Assembly (NCBI GenBank): GCA_965216945.1
Contig: CBDCGU010000003.1
Span: 1,054,001 to 1,118,000 of the forward strand
Direction: 5' to 3'
Length of the DNA: 64,000 bases
Origin: DATHZQ01 sp965216945
GTDB taxonomy: Bacteria > Actinomycetota > Acidimicrobiia > Spongiisociales > UBA5794
The position numbers were made by a program, and so were the translations under genes. Below are positions 50,372 to 58,872 of this stretch, one piece after another. Each line of letters begins with the position of its first letter. The stretch's first letter is position 1. The notes under the pieces were generated by a model. It ran no database searches. It worked only from the letters and a program-made list of their open reading frames with translations, and was not told the origin of the DNA.

Positions 50372-50385
50372 GTGAACGCGTTCAC
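50372..50385. promoter_or_regulatory. Perfect 14-base palindrome GTGAACGCGTTCAC
   Basis: It lies between the divergent sigma-factor gene (start 50313) and the DUF255 gene (start 50550). The half-sites GTGAAC/GTTCAC are separated by the two central bases GC, which does not fit the LexA box (GAAC-N4-GTTC). It looks like a dimeric repressor operator; the binder is unknown. Confidence 0.5.
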
Positions 50386-50536
50386 AAGGACCGGGCCTGG
50401 TTCAATATCACATACCTGCTCGACTTTGTGAAGCCCCTTTCTGGCCTGTGGGGGCAACATACGCACAACGCCAGAACATGCAGGCACATTCCCGTCTCCC
50501 CGCAGAGCAACCGACCCCCAGGTTCACGACCGTCAC

Positions 50537-50542
50537 TACGGT
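50537..50542 (+). promoter_or_regulatory. -10 box TACGGT of the DUF255 gene
   Basis: TACGGT, then GAAGGCC (7 bases), then the GTG at 50550; leaderless type. Confidence 0.5.
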
Positions 50543-50549
50543 GAAGGCC

Positions 50550-52577
50550 GTGCCAAACCGACTTGCAACATCCAACAGCCCGTACCTCTTGCAGCACCGC
50601 GACAACCCGGTCGACTGGCACGAATGGGGCGACGAGGCCTTTGCGATTGCGCGGGATCGGGATGTGCCGGTGCTGTTGTCCGTCGGCTACGCCACATGCC
50701 ACTGGTGCCACGTGATGGCGCACGAGTCGTTCGAACACGAGCCGACGGCGTTGTACATGAACCGTCACTTCGTCAACGTCAAGGTCGATCGAGAGGAGCG
50801 CCCGGACATCGACCGGATCTACATGGATGCGGTGCAAGCGATGACGGGCCGGGGCGGCTGGCCGATGACGGTCTTTCTCACCCCGGAAGGCAAGCCCTTC
50901 TTCGCCGGAACCTATTTCCCGCGCGAGGCGATGGGCCACCACCCATCGTTCATGCACGTCATGGAGAGCGTGGTTGACGCATGGCACAACCGGCGGTCCG
51001 AGCTCGTGGATCAAGCCGGCCGGCTCACCGCAGCAGTCAATGCGGGTATTCCGGCCGGCGATGGTGCACTCGACGCAACCGCGGTGGACCGCGCCCTGGG
51101 CGATCTGGTGGGCCGGGTCGATTGGGATCACGGCGGGTTTGGTGGTGCCCCCAAGTTCCCACAAGCACCGAACCTCGAGCTGGCGGTTCGCGCCGTCGCA
51201 CTCGATCCGGCGGGTGATCGCTCCGATCAGTTGCGCAACCTCCTCGCCACGACGCTCCACCACATGGCGGCGGGCGGTATTCACGACCAGCTGGGGGGTG
51301 GCTTCAGCCGCTACGGCGTCGACCGCTACTGGCTGGTGCCCCATTTCGAGAAGATGCTCTATGACAACGCCCTGCTGGCGAGGCTCTACCTACGGGCATC
51401 ACAAGTCGTGGGCGACGTCGAGTTCGCCGGCGTCGCCAGGAGCACGCTGGACTATCTGCTCCGTGACCTCGCCGACCCGGGAGGAGGCTTCCACTCGGGT
51501 GAGGACGCCGACTCGGAAGGGGAGGAAGGCAAGTTCTACGTGTGGTCGTGGGATGAGCTGAAGGATGCCTTGGGCGACGACGTGGAGATCGCCGCGGCGG
51601 CCCTCGGTGCGGTGCCGGAAGGCAACTTCGAAGGCGTGAACGTCCTGCACCGCCCGCACACCATCGAGGAGGTTGCGGCGTCGGCCGGTGTGGGTATCGC
51701 CGACGTCGACACCGTGCTCGATCGATCCAAGCGGCGACTCCTCGGGATCCGTAGCCGGCGGGTGCGGCCGTCGGTGGACGACAAGATCGTCACGGCGTGG
51801 AACGGCCTTGCGTTGCGAGCCTTCGCCGAAGCCGCTGCAGTGCTGGACGAGGATCGCTATCTGCAGGCAGCCCTGGGGCTGGCGTCCTTCGTCGCCGACG
51901 AGCTGTTCACACCCGGCGGCCGCCTGGTGCGCACATGGCGAGCAGGCAAGCAGGGCCCGCTGGCGTTCTGCGACGACTATGCCGCCCTCGCCGTCGGTCT
52001 CTTCACCCTGTTCCAGGTCTCCGGCGACACGCGTTGGTTCGACCTGGGCGAGAGGTTGACGCAAGAAGCGATCCGGCTCTTCGCCACACCCGAGGGAGGC
52101 TTCTATGCGAGCGGCAGCGATGCGGCCCGTCTCATCGCACGCCCCATCAACCTCATGGACAATCCCACCCCCTCAGACAACGCCTTGATGGCGGAGGCGC
52201 TCCAGATGCTGATCGCCTACACGGGCGATCCAGGCTTGACCCGACATCTCGATGGGATCTATGCGGCCGCGTCGAAGCTGGTGAATGAGTATCCGGCAGC
52301 GGTCGGGCACCTGCTGTCGGTCGGACTCACCGGTCTCCATGGTCCCAAAGAGGTCGCCATCGTTGGAGAACCCGACGACCGCCGGCCCCTGGAGGCGGTG
52401 GTGTGGGAGTCGTTCCGGCCCGATTGCGTGCTGGCCGCCGCACCGGGGCCCACCGAACACATACCCCTGCTCGCCGGCAGGACGGCGGCCGCCGGCAGGT
52501 CCCGGGCCTACGTGTGTCGAGACTTCATCTGTGAGCTGCCGGTGGACTCACCGGAGGCCCTGCGCACGTTGCTGTGA
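50550..52577 (+). CDS. DUF255 thioredoxin-fold / six-hairpin glycosidase-like protein (YyaL family)
   Basis: A 675-residue protein, the family's usual size. The N-terminal thioredoxin-fold domain starts NRLATSNSPYLLQHRDNPVD and has the active-site-like CHWCHVMAHESFE, with two Cys and two His. The C-terminal two thirds form an alpha/alpha barrel related to N-acylglucosamine 2-epimerases (GGGFHSGEDADSEGEEGKFY, DDKIVTAWNGLAL, and GGFYASGSDA). The biochemical role of the YyaL/SSP411 family is not established. The GTG at 50550 is supported by a TACGGT box 7 bases upstream. No operon partner. Confidence 0.9.
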   Translation: MPNRLATSNSPYLLQHRDNPVDWHEWGDEAFAIARDRDVPVLLSVGYATCHWCHVMAHESFEHEPTALYMNRHFVNVKVDREERPDIDRIYMDAVQAMTGRGGWPMTVFLTPEGKPFFAGTYFPREAMGHHPSFMHVMESVVDAWHNRRSELVDQAGRLTAAVNAGIPAGDGALDATAVDRALGDLVGRVDWDHGGFGGAPKFPQAPNLELAVRAVALDPAGDRSDQLRNLLATTLHHMAAGGIHDQLGGGFSRYGVDRYWLVPHFEKMLYDNALLARLYLRASQVVGDVEFAGVARSTLDYLLRDLADPGGGFHSGEDADSEGEEGKFYVWSWDELKDALGDDVEIAAAALGAVPEGNFEGVNVLHRPHTIEEVAASAGVGIADVDTVLDRSKRRLLGIRSRRVRPSVDDKIVTAWNGLALRAFAEAAAVLDEDRYLQAALGLASFVADELFTPGGRLVRTWRAGKQGPLAFCDDYAALAVGLFTLFQVSGDTRWFDLGERLTQEAIRLFATPEGGFYASGSDAARLIARPINLMDNPTPSDNALMAEALQMLIAYTGDPGLTRHLDGIYAAASKLVNEYPAAVGHLLSVGLTGLHGPKEVAIVGEPDDRRPLEAVVWESFRPDCVLAAAPGPTEHIPLLAGRTAAAGRSRAYVCRDFICELPVDSPEALRTLL

Positions 52578-52641
52578 AGCCGCCGGCCACGGCCGGAGCG
52601 GGAGAATCAGCCAAAACAGCAGTATTGACCCGGCCGCACCG

Positions 52642-52647
52642 TAAGCT
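52642..52647 (+). promoter_or_regulatory. -10 box TAAGCT of the envelope cluster
   Basis: TAAGCT ends 9 bases before the ATG at 52657, so little or no leader is expected. It probably starts the transcript of the zinc-ribbon protein and the LCP fusion. Confidence 0.4.
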
Positions 52648-52656
52648 ACGCCGGCC

Positions 52657-54825
52657 ATGGATTCCCTCTCAACACCCTGCGTCTTCTGCGGGATCGATCG
52701 CCCTCTCGAATCCGAGATCTGCCCTTCGTGCGGGCGTGGCTGGATCGACTCGCGCATCGCCGACGTCGCTCCGCCGGCCGCGACCGCAACCACCCCGGTG
52801 GCCGATTCCGCCGGCGACGATGCGTCCCCGCCGCCGGACCGGGAGGCCCGAGCGTCTGCACCTCCTCCACCACCTCCTCTCGAGACTCCACCTACCGCCG
52901 ATACCCCGGACCCCGAAACTCCCATCGCCGGTGGAGGGCCCCCGGTCGCCGCAGCTGCCGCCTTCTCCGGCGCTGCGTTCTCCGATGACAGCGACACCGG
53001 CGCCGACGTCGACGGTGGCATCGGGCTCCCTCCCCTGGACGATACGTCTGCCGGGGACGCGGCCGTGGATCCGGCGGCGCCGCAGCCCGACGATGCGGCC
53101 CCCGCAGAGAGTGAGCAGCCAGACGCCGAGACGGCAGCGCCCCCCGCTAAGGAGCCGCCCTTCGAGAGCACCACGACGGCACCGCTCGACGACGCCACGT
53201 CGATGTTCACCGCTCCGGTGACTCCCGCGGAGACCGCGCCGGAGGAATCGGTGGCGCCGCCGCCGGCACCCCCTTTGGACGAAGCGCCGGCCGCGGAGCC
53301 GGAGCCCGCCATCGACCTCGAGCCGGCGACACCCGACGATCTCGGGATCATCCCGGTCGTCACACCGACGGGGCCGCCCGCGTACGTCCCGGAGCCGGAC
53401 GATCTGGCCCCCCCGACTGCCGCGACGCCGCCCGCCACGGAGCCCGCGATGCCGGCGCCACCGGACGAGGAGCTCGAACCGCCGGCGGGACCAGTCGATG
53501 GCTCGCCGACCGAGCCGGAGCCGGCTGGAGAGCAGGAGCCAGTGGCCGAAGATGACCCCGACACGGTCGACCTGCCATCGTTCGTGACCGCACCCCCGCC
53601 GCAGGCCCCCGAGCCTGATCCACTCGACGAGATCCCCATGGTCGAACCTGCCGAGGAGTCCGACCGAGACGCTGCCGGCGCCGTTGCCGCCGTGGCAGCG
53701 ATCGGCGCCGAACCCGACCCGCACCCCATCGATCCCGACGCGCTCATCGGCGACGTGTTCTCAGACGACCTTGTCGACGGACGCCCGCCGACGGCATCGG
53801 ACGAGATGCTCGACGACGACAGTGCGTGGTCGGAGTTCGCCACCGGAACCGCCACCGGCGCAGCCGCCGCCGCGGTGACACCGCCACAGAGTCACGAACC
53901 ACCCACCACTCCCGACACGGCCCCGCCGCAAGTCGCTCCGCAAGAACAGCCTGCGGTGGGCCAGTTCGGCGGACAGCACCCGGACGACTCGGAGTTCTTC
54001 GCTGCGACCGCCGCCGCGGCAGGAGCCGGCGCCACAACCGCAACGATGGGATCCGGCGAGCCGCCACGACGAGGCCGGCGCTGGTCGCAAACCGCGGTGG
54101 TCGGATTGATCGTGCTCGGTATCGTCGGGGCCTGGTTCGTGGTCCTCGCCCTGATCACTCGCGACTCCGGCGACGACACTGCGATCGCAACCCCCGACGA
54201 CACGACGGCGACCACGGCACCGAGCACGACTGAGGGTTCGGACACCACGGCAACGACGTCGTCGACAACGAGCTCGACGACAACGACCACGGCCGTTCCC
54301 GTCATCGAACCGATCGGCGACCCGATCCCGATCGAGGAACTCGGCCTGGGCGCATTTGCGCTGGGACCGATCGACTTCGGAGCAACGGACGCCCTGGGGC
54401 GCCTCGTGGCCTCGCTCGACCAGCCGGACTCCATCACGGATGCGAACCAGGAACAGGGACTGTGTCCCGACGACTCGGGGTTCACGGCGGACTGGGGGCA
54501 GTTCTCGGCGATATTCATCGGTGCCCCTGAGACGAACGTGTTCGTCGGCTACCGCTTGGGCGACGATCCAAGCCACCCGACGAGTGGAATGGCCACGCTG
54601 TCAGGGCTCGAGGTGGGCGACTCCGTCGCGACTCTAGAATCGACCTACGACGGCTTCGACGTCTCATACCGAGAAGTCGATGGTCAGCTGAGCTTCATCC
54701 TGGTGCGCCAGTCAGACGGCGTCACCCTCCTGTGGGGCCCGGTCACGTCGAGCGAACCAGACGGCGTGGTCAATGGCATCTACTCGCCGCAACCATGCGA
54801 CGGCGGTCCCACGGCCTCCGGGTGA
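52657..54825 (+). CDS. Zinc-ribbon, disordered linker, single-pass membrane protein with a C-terminal domain of unknown function
   Basis: A 722-residue protein in four parts. (1) Residues 1-28: zinc ribbon with C8-x2-C11 and C22-x2-C25. (2) Residues ~40-470: a very long Pro/Ala/Asp/Glu/Thr-rich, surely disordered region. (3) A membrane helix at about 478-500 (TAVVGLIVLGIVGAWFVVLA) after a basic stop (RRGRRW). (4) A Thr/Ser linker and a C-terminal domain (~545-722) with GRLVASLDQPD, MATLSGLEVGDSVATLESTY, DGFDV and LLWGPV. The last domain is shared with the protein encoded at 57038-57919, and the LCP fusion lies between. The ribbon and linker are probably cytoplasmic and the last domain outside. 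Function unknown. Confidence 0.75.
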   Translation: MDSLSTPCVFCGIDRPLESEICPSCGRGWIDSRIADVAPPAATATTPVADSAGDDASPPPDREARASAPPPPPPLETPPTADTPDPETPIAGGGPPVAAAAAFSGAAFSDDSDTGADVDGGIGLPPLDDTSAGDAAVDPAAPQPDDAAPAESEQPDAETAAPPAKEPPFESTTTAPLDDATSMFTAPVTPAETAPEESVAPPPAPPLDEAPAAEPEPAIDLEPATPDDLGIIPVVTPTGPPAYVPEPDDLAPPTAATPPATEPAMPAPPDEELEPPAGPVDGSPTEPEPAGEQEPVAEDDPDTVDLPSFVTAPPPQAPEPDPLDEIPMVEPAEESDRDAAGAVAAVAAIGAEPDPHPIDPDALIGDVFSDDLVDGRPPTASDEMLDDDSAWSEFATGTATGAAAAAVTPPQSHEPPTTPDTAPPQVAPQEQPAVGQFGGQHPDDSEFFAATAAAAGAGATTATMGSGEPPRRGRRWSQTAVVGLIVLGIVGAWFVVLALITRDSGDDTAIATPDDTTATTAPSTTEGSDTTATTSSTTSSTTTTTAVPVIEPIGDPIPIEELGLGAFALGPIDFGATDALGRLVASLDQPDSITDANQEQGLCPDDSGFTADWGQFSAIFIGAPETNVFVGYRLGDDPSHPTSGMATLSGLEVGDSVATLESTYDGFDVSYREVDGQLSFILVRQSDGVTLLWGPVTSSEPDGVVNGIYSPQPCDGGPTASG

Positions 54826-54848
54826 GCAGCCCGGAGTCGTCGTAACAT

Positions 54849-56843
54849 ATGACCGCTCACCGACCCCCGGCTCAGGATGATGTGGTGAACGAAGGCCCCG
54901 CCAGGCAAAGCATTCTCCGACGGATCTTTGCGCTACCCAATGTCGTTGCGGTAGCCGTTGGACTCGTCACGTTCGCCGTGGCCGTGCGCATCCTCGACAG
55001 CAACCGTGGCGCACTGATGGCGGCCGGCATCGCCGGAGTGGCTTCTGCTCTCGTGTGGCTTGCGTGGGACCGCGCCGCGGGGCTCCGTCCCGTCGGGAAG
55101 CTGCTCGATCTCCCCAACATCGGGCGCATCCCGGTGTCACGGCGGACGCCGGCACCGACACTCACGGATCCGTCATCCGAGCTTGCCGCCGCCTACCAAC
55201 GAGCGGCCAGCCGGTTGGAAGCGTCGACGCGGGGCCGGGTGCTCCTGGTCGCCGGCATGGAGGCCGCCCAAGGCGCCACGTCGGCCTCGTTGAACCTCGC
55301 CGTGGCGGCAACCCGTGCGGGCCGGCGTGTGCTCCTCGTGGACGGGGACGTCGATCGGGCCAGCCTCTCCAAGTTTGGGCGCACCGGCCGATCGCCGGGG
55401 TTGACCGAGCTCGCCGCCGGCGATGCGACCTTGGCGCAGGCCTCGCGGCTGTGGGCCGTCGACCAAGACGCCAAGCTCCCGTTCGTGCCCGCCGGCGCCC
55501 CGATCGCCAACGGCGGCTCACTCGACCGTGCGGCAGTCTCCCATGCACTCGACGACATCGTCGGCGTGGCCGACCTCATCCTCATCGACACGGCGGCCAC
55601 GGCCGACAACGGGAGCAACGGCCTCGGCACCGTGGCCGACGGCACCCTCCTCGTGCTGCCACCTGCCGCCGACCGAGGTCGGATCAACGACATCCAGCAA
55701 CGTGCCGCCAAGGGTGGCGCCCCGGCTGTCGGGTACCTCGTCAACGAGGCGGCGCCGAGCCCCAAGTCGATCAATCAGCATCCGATCCTTCGCAGCTTGA
55801 AGCGAGCCGTCGCCACGGCCCTGCTGGTGGCTTTCGCCTATTCGGCCTGGAACGCCGTCCAAGTGTGGGATTCGTGGCGCGACGTCGATCGCGAAGGATT
55901 CAACACTCAGCAGGCGGATGCCATCCTCGAGCTGCCCGAAGGCGGAATCGTGGACGAGCAGGTGACCGGCGAGATTGCCACCGCCGTCACCGCCGTACCG
56001 GCCGCCGAGGTCGACTACCTGTCCGTGCTGCTGATCGGCAGCGATCTGTCGGGCAGCCTGGCCGACGTGATCATGCTGGCGGTCGTGCCGGACGACGGTA
56101 CGGATCCCATGCTCGTTTCCCTCCCGCGTGACCTCTACCTCCCCAACCGTTGTACGCAGAGCTACACGAAACTCAATGCCAACCTCGCCGGCTGTGGCGA
56201 CGAGGTGAACGGGCCCACGCTGCTGGCCTTGGCAGTCACCGACTTCACGGGCATCGACATCGACCATTTCGCGCTGTTCACTTTCGAGGGCTTCGAGGAG
56301 ATCATCGACACCGTCGGCGGCGTCGAGATCTGCGTCGACTACGCAGTCCGCGACTCCAAGTCCGATCTCGATCTGCCTGCCGGGTGCACCCAGGCCACGG
56401 GTGCACAGGCCTTGGCGTGGGTTCGCTCCCGCCGTACCCAAGAGCTCGTCGACGGCCGCTGGCGCACGATGGAGGACGTCAGCGACTTGTCGCGCAATGA
56501 GCGCCAGCAGGACGTGCTGCTCCAGATGCTGTCGAAGATGAGCGAGTTCAGCTCCCCTGCCGACTTCACGAAGACGGTTCGCAGCCTCACGAATGCGTTC
56601 ACGCTCGACGATCAACTGGGCATCGCGGACGCCATCAGCCTGGCGTGGGATCTGCGCGACATCGACCCCTCGAGCTTCGTCAGCCTCCACATCCCGGTGG
56701 AGAACCAGCGCACGCCGGGCGGGGCGTCGATCCTCGTGCCGCTGGAGCCCTTCGACCGGCTGCTCGCCGAGGGGTACCCGAGACTCGCGCCTGCGGGTGA
56801 CGCCGTGTCGCTGCCGCTGGAGACGAGTCCACCGCCCGGCTGA
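54849..56843 (+). CDS. Fusion of a degenerate BY-kinase/ParA-like ATPase and a LytR-CpsA-Psr (LCP) domain
   Basis: A 664-residue membrane protein. Two helices (27-48 and 55-73) are followed by a cytoplasmic P-loop fold of the CpsD/Wzc type: the loop at 135-146 reads GMEAAQGATSAS, without the Lys of a working Walker A; Walker A' is VLLVDGDV (161-168) and Walker B is LILIDTAA (243-250). A third helix (320-338) leads to an extracellular LCP domain (~390-590) with LLIGSDLSGSLADVIMLAVV, LVSLPRDLYLP, ALAWVRSRR and DLSRNERQQDVLLQML. LCP enzymes attach glycans to the cell wall. The N-terminal domain looks like a pseudokinase. The start at 54849 abuts a TAACAT sequence, so GTG 54882 or 54885 may be used. 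Confidence 0.85.
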   Translation: MTAHRPPAQDDVVNEGPARQSILRRIFALPNVVAVAVGLVTFAVAVRILDSNRGALMAAGIAGVASALVWLAWDRAAGLRPVGKLLDLPNIGRIPVSRRTPAPTLTDPSSELAAAYQRAASRLEASTRGRVLLVAGMEAAQGATSASLNLAVAATRAGRRVLLVDGDVDRASLSKFGRTGRSPGLTELAAGDATLAQASRLWAVDQDAKLPFVPAGAPIANGGSLDRAAVSHALDDIVGVADLILIDTAATADNGSNGLGTVADGTLLVLPPAADRGRINDIQQRAAKGGAPAVGYLVNEAAPSPKSINQHPILRSLKRAVATALLVAFAYSAWNAVQVWDSWRDVDREGFNTQQADAILELPEGGIVDEQVTGEIATAVTAVPAAEVDYLSVLLIGSDLSGSLADVIMLAVVPDDGTDPMLVSLPRDLYLPNRCTQSYTKLNANLAGCGDEVNGPTLLALAVTDFTGIDIDHFALFTFEGFEEIIDTVGGVEICVDYAVRDSKSDLDLPAGCTQATGAQALAWVRSRRTQELVDGRWRTMEDVSDLSRNERQQDVLLQMLSKMSEFSSPADFTKTVRSLTNAFTLDDQLGIADAISLAWDLRDIDPSSFVSLHIPVENQRTPGGASILVPLEPFDRLLAEGYPRLAPAGDAVSLPLETSPPPG

Positions 56844-56978
56844 GCCAAGGTCGGATCGCGCCGGTAGATCCGGGTTGGCTGATCTGACGGGCGAATCGCC
56901 ACCACCTCCCGCCGGCGTGCCATCGCTCCGCCGCCTGTCCCGACGCCGCACAAACAACGTGTCGTCCCCGATCGGACG

Positions 56979-56984
56979 TAATAT
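56979..56984 (+). promoter_or_regulatory. -10 box TAATAT before the third envelope gene
   Basis: TAATAT lies about 53 bases before the GTG at 57038, which has AGGAG upstream, so this gene has a normal leader and may also be transcribed separately from the LCP gene. Confidence 0.5.
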
Positions 56985-57037
56985 GTGGTGCGACCCACCG
57001 CATCCCGCAGCGGCGCCCATCGCAGCCAGGAGACCGC

Positions 57038-57919
57038 GTGACCGACCGTTTCGACCCGAATGATCCCTTGGCGGGCATCCAGCCCTACGAGGAGCTATCC
57101 GGGCTCACCGGCAACGAGCCGATACCGCCGCTGGAAGACCCGCGGCAGCCTCCGGCAATGGCGCCTCGCTCTCCTCTGCTGACGGGCCTCGTGCTCGGCC
57201 TCCTGCTGGTCGTTGTCAGCATCGCCCTCTTCCAGCTGCTGAGCGGCGACGACGACACGCCTGTCGCCGCCGGCGACGAGACGGCCGTGACGGCCGGGGA
57301 CGGCACAGCAGCCACCGGGGACGAGGCCGCAGCGGAGGATGCCACAACGGACACGGCGGCAGCGGACGCCGGAGGAACCACCGGTCTGCCCTACCTCGCC
57401 GTCGGCACGCCGATCCCGATCGCCGACCTCACGCTCCAGGTCGACGGAGTCGGCGAGATCAAGTTCGGTCAACCCGCCGCCGATGCCGTCGGCCGGCTCA
57501 TCGCCAGCCTCGGGGAGCCCGACGACGACACCGGCGTCCAGCTCTCCGTGGCCGAGTGGGGCGTCTGCCAGGGTGAGAACGAGCGGGTCGTGACGTGGGG
57601 CCCGTTCGCCGCCATCGTCGTGGTGGATCCCGACGGCACCGAGACCTTCGGCGGCTACCGGCTCGACTTCGCCTTTGGCGGATTCTCCAGCGACGCCGCC
57701 AACCTGGCCACGCTCAGCGGGCTCCAGGCCGGCGCCTCCTATCGCCAGCTCGAGCAGACCTACGACGGATTCGACGTGCAGAAGGCCGACAACGAGCAGA
57801 TCGGCCCGGTGTGGGAGCTCTACAGCTCGAACACGGGCGCCCTCCTGCTGTGGGGCCCACTCACGGAGGACGAGACGGTGCGCGGGATCTACGCCCCGGA
57901 CGCCTGCAACCGATTCTGA
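57038..57919 (+). CDS. Single-pass membrane protein with the same C-terminal domain of unknown function
   Basis: A 293-residue protein: short cytoplasmic N-terminus, membrane helix (LLTGLVLGLLLVVVSIALFQ, about 47-66), an acidic Ala/Thr/Asp-rich linker, and a C-terminal domain (~125-293). The domain aligns with that of the 722-residue protein at 52657: VGTPIPIADL, VGRLIASLGEPDDD, GGYRLDF, LATLSGLQAGASYRQLEQTY, DGFDV, LLLWGPLTEDE and GIYAPDAC. The conserved Cys pair and the Y-D-G-F-D-V box suggest a compact extracellular beta domain. The GTG at 57038 has AGGAG 5-6 bases upstream. Its partner gene is the LCP fusion. Function unknown. Confidence 0.75.
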   Translation: MTDRFDPNDPLAGIQPYEELSGLTGNEPIPPLEDPRQPPAMAPRSPLLTGLVLGLLLVVVSIALFQLLSGDDDTPVAAGDETAVTAGDGTAATGDEAAAEDATTDTAAADAGGTTGLPYLAVGTPIPIADLTLQVDGVGEIKFGQPAADAVGRLIASLGEPDDDTGVQLSVAEWGVCQGENERVVTWGPFAAIVVVDPDGTETFGGYRLDFAFGGFSSDAANLATLSGLQAGASYRQLEQTYDGFDVQKADNEQIGPVWELYSSNTGALLLWGPLTEDETVRGIYAPDACNRF

Positions 57920-58068
57920 GCGTCCTGGCGGGCCCGAGGCCTGCTTCGAGCGCGCGAGCAGCGATCGTCCGGCGGAGCTGCTCCTCTCGGGCTCCCCGAA
58001 CCGCCGGTCCCCGGGACTCTCCTCCCATCTCGGGTTGGCTCGCTTCGTGGGGGTGGGGCCGCCCGTAC

Positions 58069-58074
58069 TACCAT
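58069..58074 (+). promoter_or_regulatory. -10 box TACCAT before the multi-pass membrane protein gene
   Basis: TACCAT lies about 40 bases before the ATG at 58114, leaving a short leader with a GGAAGCGGA purine stretch next to the start codon. Confidence 0.35.
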
Positions 58075-58113
58075 CGCCGCCGATCGTCCTCGAGTGTCTG
58101 AGGTGGAAGCGGA

Positions 58114-58845
58114 ATGTCTCGATTGCGGGCCGTCTTGTACGGATCGATCGCCGCCGGCTTGCTGTCGCTGGTTGCGGTGGCGATCCTCGGAGGCCGATTC
58201 GGGCTCCAAGCAGCAGTGGCGACACCGGTCTTCGAGGGCAGCCCGCAGGCAAGCATCGCCTTCGTCGCGTCGAGCGGCGGGATGTACCTCATCGTCGTGA
58301 CGGCGGGCATCGTGCTTGGGCTCATCATCGCCGGCGTGACCTATGCCGTGACCCGCGAGACGGAACCGGATTCGCCGAAGTTCCCACTCGGATGGCTCCT
58401 TCCCATTGCGGGTTTCACTTCAGCCGTCGCCGGCTACGCAACGTTCCGCGCCGGGCTGGGACTCGAGTCCGACATCACGGCAGGCGTCGTCGCCGTTCCC
58501 GTGACGAGTCTCGTGATCACGGCGCTCATCAGCGGACTCGTGGCCGGGGGCATCACGACTTTCGTCGTCGACAGGCTGGCTCGACCGGATCTGCTGGGTC
58601 TCGGCGGCGCCGCATGGCCCTCGAGCTCCGCAGAGTTGATGGGTGCCATGGCCCGCGCCGTCGGTATCCCTCTCGTCGGGGTCGCCATCGCTGGCGTCTT
58701 CGCCATCGGCCTCGCTCAGCTGCTGCTCAGTGCAGAAGGAACGCTCGCAGTCGTGCTGTTCAGCGTGGCCGGGGCCATCGTCCTCGGCGGCGCCGCACTG
58801 CTCGCCTACCGGCCGTGGGATCGCAGCGACGGCGCCACGAGCTGA
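58114..58845 (+). CDS. Multi-pass membrane protein of unknown function
   Basis: A 243-residue, very hydrophobic protein with about six membrane helices: LYGSIAAGLLSLVAVAILGG, LIVVTAGIVLGLIIAGVTYA, WLLPIAGFTSAVAGYATF, VAVPVTSLVITALISGLVAG, GIPLVGVAIAGVFAIGLAQL and LAVVLFSVAGAIVLGGAAL. No transporter or enzyme motif stands out. It lies between the envelope cluster and the convergent oxidase operon. The ATG at 58114 follows GGAAGCGGA. Function not known. Confidence 0.65.
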   Translation: MSRLRAVLYGSIAAGLLSLVAVAILGGRFGLQAAVATPVFEGSPQASIAFVASSGGMYLIVVTAGIVLGLIIAGVTYAVTRETEPDSPKFPLGWLLPIAGFTSAVAGYATFRAGLGLESDITAGVVAVPVTSLVITALISGLVAGGITTFVVDRLARPDLLGLGGAAWPSSSAELMGAMARAVGIPLVGVAIAGVFAIGLAQLLLSAEGTLAVVLFSVAGAIVLGGAALLAYRPWDRSDGATS

Positions 58846-58872
58846 CCCGGCCACCGGCAACGGTGCGCAGAC

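Noticed and set aside
50372..50385. LexA (SOS) box
   Set aside because: GAAC and GTTC are separated by two bases, not four, and neither neighbouring gene is an SOS gene.
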